Part shown: in pieces, positions 1-4,502 of the stretch
How the letters are laid out: each line of letters begins with the position of its first letter
Position numbering within the stretch: the first letter of the stretch is position 1
Assembly (NCBI GenBank): GCA_034430425.1
Contig: DAOUEK010000044.1
Location: forward strand, 1-8,757
Direction: 5' to 3'
From: WVZH01 sp034430425
GTDB lineage: Bacteria; Chloroflexota; Anaerolineae; Anaerolineales; E44-bin32
DNA: 8,757 nucleotides
Made by a program: the position numbers and the translations under genes
Notes under the pieces: model-generated
What the model saw: the letters and a program-made list of their open reading frames with translations, nothing else
What the model was told of the DNA's origin: nothing
Database searches by the model: none

Positions 1-110
1 ATGGCTAAACACGATCCTATCAAGGTTGATTGATAAGGAATCCGAAGTGGTTGGATTATCATGATGTAATCTAACTGGACGCCTCGTATGATCGGGCGAG
101 TTCTGAAGCA

Positions 111-1175
111 TCAATGCCCAAGAGAGAAACGGGCAGCCAACTGATGACCGATTTCTACAATCCGCGACGGTCGCCGGAAACATTGCGGGTCTTCTGCAAG
201 CGGATCGTTGCACAAGCCATAGGCAACGCCTCGGCATCCACCGCAAGCCCAACGTAATCGACAATCTCCACAATTTCCTTTTAGCCGATCCCGGTCTCGC
301 AACGTTTGCATGAGGGGTGCATGCCAAATATCGATCAGCGATTGGGAGAGGACATTGCCGATGACAATGGGTAAGCGACGACAGGGGTAGACATCACCGT
401 TGGATTCGATGCAGAGACCATTGTAGCCGACCGCACACCCGCTGATGCAGAAAGCACAGTCGCCGCATTGGGGATTGAAATAGGCTTTCCAAAGCGGATC
501 GCGCAGCGGAAAATTAATCTTCGTTCGCCCATGGAAGGCATGCAGGTCTTTCAGCAGCCTGTATATCTCGGCCTGCGTGAGCAGATCTGCTTCCAGCGCT
601 TCGCCACCGCCGATGTGAACCAGCCGGCTGAAGTGCACCCGATCGGCGATTTGTTCCGCGAGTCTCGCTACGGGAAGCGCATCGTGCACATTGACTTGCG
701 AAAGCGTCATGGCGATCGTGACTTCGATGCCAGCTGCGCGAAGATTTGCGATCCCCGCCAATGACTGCTTGAAAGTTCCTTTACCGCGGATTTTATCGTG
801 GGTGGATTCCAGTCCATCGAGACTCACTTGCACGAGGCGGCATCCCGCCCGACGGGTTCGTGCGGCCAATTCAGGAGTGATCAAGGTGCCATTGCTTAAG
901 ATACGCGATGGGAGATTGTGTCCTTTGGCTGTCCGAATGAGATCGAAGAGATGAGCTGAGAGGAAAGGTTCACCGCCAGAGAAGTGAATCCGACCGTTTC
1001 GTCCAATTGCCTGTAGAAAGCTGCGGTATTGCCGCAAGACTGCCTGCAGCGTGTCAAAGTCGAGATTCGTCTTGTTTTCGTCCCTGTAGCAATGCTGGCA
1101 GGCCAGGTTGCAGCGATCGGTAAGATGCCACTGCAGAAAGAAGGGCTCGTTGAACGCCTGATGACGCCTATCCAC
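111..1175 (-). CDS. Radical SAM/SPASM peptide-modifying enzyme (putative)
   Basis: A 354-residue radical SAM enzyme, probably cytoplasmic, that should bind a [4Fe-4S] cluster and cleave S-adenosylmethionine. Seen: the CX3CX2C cluster motif (C22, C26, C29 in CNLACQHC), the GGEP motif at 67-70, and a C-terminal SPASM-type region with C255, G260-X4-C265, C302/C305/C311/C314, C322 and C332, the last in a DPxC ending. An additional Cys group (C237, C240, C243, C247) lies just before it. SPASM enzymes of this size commonly modify ribosomal peptides or proteins, or heme-related substrates. The gene directly upstream encodes a protein ending in a Cys-Gly repeat, which I infer to be the substrate. The GTG start at 1175 is chosen because GGAGG lies 5 nt upstream and the GTG overlaps the upstream stop (GTGGATAG), giving translational coupling. 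The frame is open back to an ATG at 1286, but that extension only re-reads the tail of the neighbour out of frame as Ala/Val-rich sequence. Family is certain; the substrate is not. Confidence 0.93.
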   Translation of the reverse strand: MDRRHQAFNEPFFLQWHLTDRCNLACQHCYRDENKTNLDFDTLQAVLRQYRSFLQAIGRNGRIHFSGGEPFLSAHLFDLIRTAKGHNLPSRILSNGTLITPELAARTRRAGCRLVQVSLDGLESTHDKIRGKGTFKQSLAGIANLRAAGIEVTIAMTLSQVNVHDALPVARLAEQIADRVHFSRLVHIGGGEALEADLLTQAEIYRLLKDLHAFHGRTKINFPLRDPLWKAYFNPQCGDCAFCISGCAVGYNGLCIESNGDVYPCRRLPIVIGNVLSQSLIDIWHAPLMQTLRDRDRLKGNCGDCRLRWACGGCRGVAYGLCNDPLAEDPQCFRRPSRIVEIGHQLAARFSLGH

Positions 1176-1989
1176 CGCAGCCTCCGCAGCCACCACATCC
1201 GCCACATCCGCCGCAGCCGCCACAACCACTGCACCCGGAGCTGCTGGAAGATTTTCCTTTTTTTGAAGAAGAAGCGACTGCGGCAATGGTTATTAACGCG
1301 TAAAATGCGACAAGTAAGATGATGGATGCATCAGCTGGTTCATCCGTTGTTGCAACTCCCTCGGCCACCCCAGGAGAAAAGCGGACGACGAAGGGTTGAT
1401 TAGACAATTGATCCTGGTGGATTTCCAGCGCCTGACGGCCGTTATACGCTACGAGGCGGTACTCGGCTGGTTTCGTTTTTAGTCTCTCGTAGATGTAGTC
1501 CTCGGGAAGGATGAAACGGTAGGTTGCATCGTAAACGGGGATACTCCAGTTCTTGACCCACTCGAAACACAACTCGTTCTCCTCGAGATCACCGCCAAGT
1601 TTATCGATCACCACAAAGTGAACGATAACGGTTTGTTCCCCGTGTTCTACAGGAGGAAAATCCCATACAATCTTTTTCTCTTCGAGATGTCTTAATGTGA
1701 AATTGAGGGGAAGGCCTTCATCATCGGTAACGGAAATATCCTCAACCCATTCTTTTCCGACAAATTTAAACCCACCGGATTTGGAACCCGAGGAGATGTC
1801 GTACGTGATAATCAAAGTAACGGCAACGTTGCGTAAAATCCCGTCTTCATTTGGCACGAGTTCGAACGTCGCCTCGTAATGGCTGATCGAATACTCCTCT
1901 TGCGCCGAGACGGGAGCGACGATGATTCCATGGATCATCAGGAAAGAAATCAAAACAACGATCGATAGGCGTTCATATTTGGACATCAT
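1168..1989 (-). CDS. DUF2207-like membrane protein with C-terminal Cys-Gly repeat tail
   Basis: A 273-residue protein. Seen in order: an N-terminal signal peptide (hydrophobic core about residues 8-27, likely cleavage after VSA, before QEEY); a roughly 190-residue beta-rich-looking ectodomain whose pattern (GILRNVAVTLIITYDIS near the start, a later LPEDY) resembles the N-terminal domain of DUF2207 proteins; a single transmembrane segment about 221-239; a basic SSSKKGK stretch; and a tail of seven Cys at 253, 256, 259, 262, 265, 268 and 271, every third residue, separated by Gly (one Ser). Only one other Cys is obvious, in the ectodomain. The signal peptide plus basic residues after the membrane segment predict that the tail is cytoplasmic. 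Gly-rich tails are known in DUF2207/TPM-type proteins; a Cys-Gly version next to a radical SAM/SPASM gene suggests post-translational modification. ATG at 1989 is preferred (GGAG 8 nt upstream) over an in-frame GTG at 1998 that overlaps the upstream stop. Role otherwise unknown. Confidence 0.85.
   Translation of the reverse strand: MMSKYERLSIVVLISFLMIHGIIVAPVSAQEEYSISHYEATFELVPNEDGILRNVAVTLIITYDISSGSKSGGFKFVGKEWVEDISVTDDEGLPLNFTLRHLEEKKIVWDFPPVEHGEQTVIVHFVVIDKLGGDLEENELCFEWVKNWSIPVYDATYRFILPEDYIYERLKTKPAEYRLVAYNGRQALEIHQDQLSNQPFVVRFSPGVAEGVATTDEPADASIILLVAFYALITIAAVASSSKKGKSSSSSGCSGCGGCGGCGGCGGCGGCGG
1171..1233 (-). repeat. Seven imperfect 9-nt tandem repeats encoding Cys-Gly-Gly
   Basis: Seven successive TGY-GGN-GGN-type units (the first has AGT for Ser in place of one Gly codon) encode the Cys-Gly tail of the membrane protein. 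Third positions vary between units (TGC/TGT, GGC/GGA/GGT), so the array is kept by selection on the protein or is an old expansion, rather than a fresh slippage product. The same bases carry the ribosome-binding site and start codon of the next gene. Confidence 0.85.
1181..1185 (-). promoter_or_regulatory. Shine-Dalgarno GGAGG of the radical SAM gene, inside the upstream coding tail
   Basis: GGAGG sits 5 nt (CTGCG) before the GTG at 1175-1173. It is formed by the Gly-Gly codons of the penultimate Cys-Gly unit of the membrane protein gene, so translation of the tail and initiation of the enzyme are physically coupled. This site decides the start of the enzyme. Confidence 0.75.
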
Positions 1990-1994
1990 TGTTG

Positions 1995-2753
1995 TCACTC
2001 CATATCGAGCCCTTCAACAACTTGTATGGCTTTTGCGATTTGGTCCAGATATGCTTCGAACAGCTTTTCGACTTCCAGTCGATTGAAGCGATGTTTTTTC
2101 AACTTGAGATCGAACAGGTTTTGCATAACGGTTTGATCTAGGCCGAAACGTTCTGCAACACCGGAGATGATTTCCTGGGCACGGACCGGTGGAGTTTCGT
2201 CCAGCAAGTAATACATACTCTTAATTAGATGTAGATACACTGTAAAGGACTGATTGAGTTGTCGGGTCATGAGACTTTGCTTGTGAGAGGAGAATAGGAA
2301 AAGATTTCGCAGCCGCAGTAATGCGTATCGCAGCTGGTATTCACACTGGTAGCGAAGATTCCTTCGCTCGACGGATATTTCTGCTAAGACGTCTTTACCG
2401 TACAAGACGATATATTGCTGTTGCATGTCCAGAAATGCGATTGGGAGCACATCGCTGGCGTTCCGGATGGCTTCGACGCTCATAAAGCGTGGTTCGACGG
2501 AGAAGCGCTTTCGTACTCGCCGAGAGATACGTCTTGCTTTCTTAACCACGCCGATATCTGAGTCCTTTAACACGATTAACAAATTCAGGTTGGATATACC
2601 GGGGATGTAATCGCCGCGTGCGGCGCTGCCGTAAAGAATAACGGAGGTCAAGTTTTCATCGTGCAACTGCCTGAGCGATTGAATGTAGTCTTGCACACCT
2701 ACCCTTGCAATCTTGGGTAACGACTCCAGTAAAGTGGATAGCGTGTTCTGCAT
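1995..2753 (-). CDS. Nucleotidyltransferase-fold protein with Asp-to-Asn substitutions (probable pseudoenzyme)
   Basis: A 252-residue protein. Residues 37-63 match the nucleotidyltransferase (Pol beta superfamily) signature: ILYGSAARGD with G42-S43 and R46-G47-D48, then SNLNLLIVL. In active members that second segment reads SDxDL, with two metal-binding Asp; here they are N55 and N57. The middle carries a conserved-looking strand-helix region (RFMS..., IAFLDM, IVLYGKDVL), and the C-terminal 110 residues look all-helical. A transferase reaction is therefore doubtful; nucleotide binding or a structural role is more likely. It is the first gene of the operon with the Cys-Gly membrane protein (5-nt gap) and the radical SAM enzyme, so it may act in the same process. 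The start at 2753 is chosen because AAGGAG lies 6 nt upstream; the frame extends to an ATG at 2807 with no such site. The fold assignment is firm, the function open. Confidence 0.85.
   Translation of the reverse strand: MQNTLSTLLESLPKIARVGVQDYIQSLRQLHDENLTSVILYGSAARGDYIPGISNLNLLIVLKDSDIGVVKKARRISRRVRKRFSVEPRFMSVEAIRNASDVLPIAFLDMQQQYIVLYGKDVLAEISVERRNLRYQCEYQLRYALLRLRNLFLFSSHKQSLMTRQLNQSFTVYLHLIKSMYYLLDETPPVRAQEIISGVAERFGLDQTVMQNLFDLKLKKHRFNRLEVEKLFEAYLDQIAKAIQVVEGLDME
1998..2001 (-). promoter_or_regulatory. Shine-Dalgarno GGAG of the Cys-Gly membrane protein
   Basis: GGAG lies 8 nt before the ATG at 1989 and 11 nt before a second ATG at 1986. It abuts the alternative GTG at 1998, which is therefore too close to be served by it. 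This favours the ATG at 1989, leaving a 5-nt gap after the upstream stop. Confidence 0.6.
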
Positions 2754-2759
2754 CTGGCA

Positions 2760-2765
2760 CTCCTT
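2760..2765 (-). promoter_or_regulatory. Shine-Dalgarno AAGGAG of the nucleotidyltransferase-fold gene
   Basis: AAGGAG with a 6-nt spacer (TGCCAG) before the ATG at 2753. It lies inside the longer open frame that begins at 2807, and is the reason the shorter start is preferred. Confidence 0.75.
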
Positions 2766-3085
2766 CGTTCCCGAATCAATCCTAGACTCTGGTGATATCG
2801 AGCCCATTGGTGTTTACATATGGCGATAAGAACGGATAATAAACATATATTTCCGAGCCGCATAAATATTATTTCGAGCAGGTTTTCTTCACATCCAATA
2901 AATATATACCTCTCTTGCATTCATGCCGTATAACATCTGACATCAACGTGGCCGACGGATAATACCGGGTTGGTATTCGATATGAACAGGAATTCCTGAA
3001 CTGCGAACCAGGCGTCTTGCCTTCTTTCGTGTTTTGACTTGGGTTGAAAGCAAGTGAGCTGAATAAAAACACAAGGAGTGAGTGC
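2766..3085. other. AT-rich intergenic region between two minus-strand transcription units
   Basis: No convincing gene. Positions about 2820-2935 are strongly AT-rich and contain several -10-like hexamers on the minus strand (TATATT, TAATAT, TATTAT). I see no well-spaced -35 partner; the nearest is a TTGGAT about 19 nt from AATAAT. The promoter of the nucleotidyltransferase operon should lie here. Also present are a 6-bp inverted repeat (AATACC/GGTATT, 2961-2977) and a 12-bp perfect palindrome (CAGGAATTCCTG, 2987-2998). No clear terminator for the upstream lipoprotein gene is visible. Confidence 0.5.
2987..2998. repeat. 12-bp perfect palindrome
   Basis: CAGGAATTCCTG is its own reverse complement. 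It lies in the spacer upstream of the nucleotidyltransferase operon and 88 nt past the stop of the lipoprotein gene. It could be an operator half-site arrangement or chance; no second copy was found in the window. Confidence 0.4.
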
Positions 3086-4144
3086 TCAGTTTTGACTCCC
3101 ATCCCACTGCATATAGGCCTCGTACATCTCCGGCAGCGTCATCCACTGCACATCCCCGGATTGCACGTACGGCTGAATACGCTGCAGCCAGGCTTCAAGC
3201 ACCTCGGTCTCGACAGGCGATCCGATGCTCTTGCCCACGTAGTAGATGTTCACTTTGCCGGGTTCGGAAAGTGATATCGCTTCTTCGAGTTCGGCAATGA
3301 ACGCATCGATGTCTCCTATCTCCGTGGGCATCTCTCCGCTTTCTGCCAGGATCGCCAATCGGCCGTTGGGATCATGGGTAAGCCAGTCCAGGCCGCTGTT
3401 GGCGCGCCAGGGGTGGATGCGATCGGCCAGATCGGCGGGAATGACGTCGTGGCACTCCGATGGCGTCTTGCAGTCGCGGTACTCGGGCGGACGCAGCGCT
3501 TCGGGCATCGACATCACGCTGTACGAGACGATGCCGGTGGTGAAAAGATAGCCGGCGTCGACCGTAGCGGTCACCCAGTCGCAGTGCGAGGTGTTGCCCG
3601 AGACATGCATCACCACAACGCCCAACGACTCCAATTGCTCCTTCTCAGCGCGCAAATCATCGGCAAATCGCGCGCATTTATAGTTCAAACTCCCACCGAT
3701 GTCTGCATGCACACCGACACCGTGTCCGCGCTGCTGCATTTCCAGCAGCACATTGTCCCCCCATTGGATGATTCCGTCGGTGAGTTCCTTGCTTTCCAGG
3801 GTAAGCTTCGCGCCGTAGGTTTCGAACATCGTTGCCCACTCACGTACGATGCGAACGTGTTCTTCGAACTTGATCTGGTTTTCATCGTCGCCCCAACCTT
3901 CGAGATGGATCATTATCCCCAGGTAGAGGACTGCCCGATCATCGGCGACATCGGAAATCGCCTGGCTGCAATCTTCAGGACAGTTATTGACATCCTCCGG
4001 CCCGTCGCAAACCCCATCACCGCATCTTTTATCCGGGGTCAGCGGCTGCGGTTCAGCCTGGGTGGGTGCATTTATGCCCGTTTGGCAGGCGGTTAACAGC
4101 ATCGTGAGCATCATAAAAACCAACAGCAGATTACTTTTCCACAT
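3086..4144 (-). CDS. Lipoprotein with Cys-rich CGDG motif and polysaccharide-deacetylase-like domain
   Basis: A 352-residue exported lipoprotein. Seen: a short signal peptide (MWKSNLLLVF...) with lipobox LTAC, lipidated Cys at 20; a linker; a Cys-rich motif at 41-59 (CGDGVC, then CPEDC) of the CGDGxC...CPxDC type found as a short disulfide or calcium-binding-like element in many surface proteins; then a domain of about 280 residues. That domain has IMIHLEGW at 77-84, GHGVGVHAD at 140-148 and HVSGNTSHCDW at 180-190, which recall the metal-binding strands of NodB-type carbohydrate deacetylases or related (beta/alpha) barrels; activity is not proven. Additional Cys pairs (C157, C188, C225, C231) suit an extracytoplasmic protein. 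The start at 4144 is chosen from GGAAGGA 7 nt upstream; a TTG at 4168 would hide the lipoprotein signal behind eight extra residues. It appears monocistronic. Confidence is high for a lipoprotein, moderate for the deacetylase-like fold. Confidence 0.8.
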   Translation of the reverse strand: MWKSNLLLVFMMLTMLLTACQTGINAPTQAEPQPLTPDKRCGDGVCDGPEDVNNCPEDCSQAISDVADDRAVLYLGIMIHLEGWGDDENQIKFEEHVRIVREWATMFETYGAKLTLESKELTDGIIQWGDNVLLEMQQRGHGVGVHADIGGSLNYKCARFADDLRAEKEQLESLGVVVMHVSGNTSHCDWVTATVDAGYLFTTGIVSYSVMSMPEALRPPEYRDCKTPSECHDVIPADLADRIHPWRANSGLDWLTHDPNGRLAILAESGEMPTEIGDIDAFIAELEEAISLSEPGKVNIYYVGKSIGSPVETEVLEAWLQRIQPYVQSGDVQWMTLPEMYEAYMQWDGSQN

Positions 4145-4151
4145 ATCTGTA

Positions 4152-4158
4152 TCCTTCC
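4152..4158 (-). promoter_or_regulatory. Shine-Dalgarno GGAAGGA of the lipoprotein gene
   Basis: GGAAGGA ends 7 nt before the ATG at 4144. It fixes the start directly before the lipoprotein signal peptide instead of the upstream in-frame TTG. Confidence 0.7.
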
Positions 4159-4181
4159 GCTCAATCAAGCTTCAGGTGCAC

Positions 4182-4210
4182 ATTATATAGGTTTGGTTAA
4201 ATCACGCATC
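4182..4210 (-). promoter_or_regulatory. Candidate promoter of the lipoprotein gene
   Basis: A perfect TATAAT (-10) at 4187-4182 on the minus strand, about 38 nt upstream of the ATG at 4144. The hexamer 17 nt further upstream, GATGCG at 4210-4205, is a poor -35, so an activator or another sigma factor may be needed. The expected transcription start is near 4175. Confidence 0.45.
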
Positions 4211-4241
4211 TCACGGTGAGGATTAGGGTCCCGGAATACGA

Positions 4242-4270
4242 TTGAACCCCTGCTGGTTATCATGTATGCT
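4242..4270 (+). promoter_or_regulatory. Candidate sigma70 promoter pointing toward the phosphoesterase gene
   Basis: TTGAAC at 4242-4247 and TATGCT at 4265-4270 with exactly 17 nt between them; each hexamer matches four of six consensus bases. A transcript would begin near 4277 and meet the hairpin at 4354-4391 before reaching the phosphoesterase start at 4503. Confidence 0.35.
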
Positions 4271-4353
4271 GTATGCGATATTCAGCGGAATGTCCACTTG
4301 CCAAGGGAAAGAAAAATACCATGGGCGCAGCGGGGAGTCTGGCGGCGTTGTTT

Positions 4354-4391
4354 GAAGAAACCCGACTTCGCAGGAGACGCGGGCTTTTTTT
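4354..4391 (+). terminator. Intrinsic-terminator-like hairpin with T7 run
   Basis: CCCG (4361-4364) pairs with CGGG (4380-4383), and CTTC (4366-4369) can pair with GGAG (4373-4376, one G-U) across a three-base loop, with a small internal loop between them. Seven T follow at 4385-4391, and the A-rich left flank (GAAGAAA, 4354-4360) can extend the stem against the T run. No recognisable plus-strand gene ends before it, so it would terminate a small RNA or attenuate the phosphoesterase transcript. Confidence 0.5.
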
Positions 4392-4502
4392 CATTTGAGG
4401 AAAACCTTGCTTCACTTTTCTACATGATAAACCGTCCTTGACTGCATGGATCGGTGTTATCCTTTATGGGGGTCAGAAAATTCATGCCGAGGGGATTGAC
4501 CA

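Noticed and set aside
1..33. Short plus-strand frame starting at base 1 (MAKHDPIKVD then stop)
   Set aside because: Eleven codons with the window edge directly upstream; it could be the end of a gene outside the window but nothing supports that.
34..62. Imperfect inverted repeat GATAAGGAATCC...GGATTATC after the radical SAM gene as terminator
   Set aside because: The stem is only about five contiguous pairs with a bulge, and no T run follows on the minus strand.
1171..1233. Cys-Gly coding repeat as a CRISPR or non-coding minisatellite
   Set aside because: The 9-nt unit is codon-phased, in frame with a signal-peptide protein, and third positions vary, so it is a coding repeat.
1176..1286. 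N-terminal extension of the radical SAM frame to an ATG at 1286
   Set aside because: These 37 residues are an out-of-frame reading of the Cys-Gly tail DNA (Ala/Val-rich, low complexity) and lack a ribosome-binding site; the GTG at 1175 has GGAGG at the right distance.
3374..4096. 240-codon open frame on the plus strand opposite the lipoprotein gene
   Set aside because: It lies wholly antisense to a gene with a clear lipobox, Cys motif and ribosome-binding site, and its product shows no recognisable domain or matching start signal.
4321..4398. 25-codon plus-strand frame MGAAGSLAAL... in the leader region
   Set aside because: No Shine-Dalgarno at a suitable distance, and its 3' half is the terminator-like hairpin.
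4438..4468. TTGACT as a -35 box for the phosphoesterase gene
   Set aside because: The hexamer is good, but at 16-18 nt spacing there is no acceptable -10; the nearest TTTATG is 19 nt away and weak.
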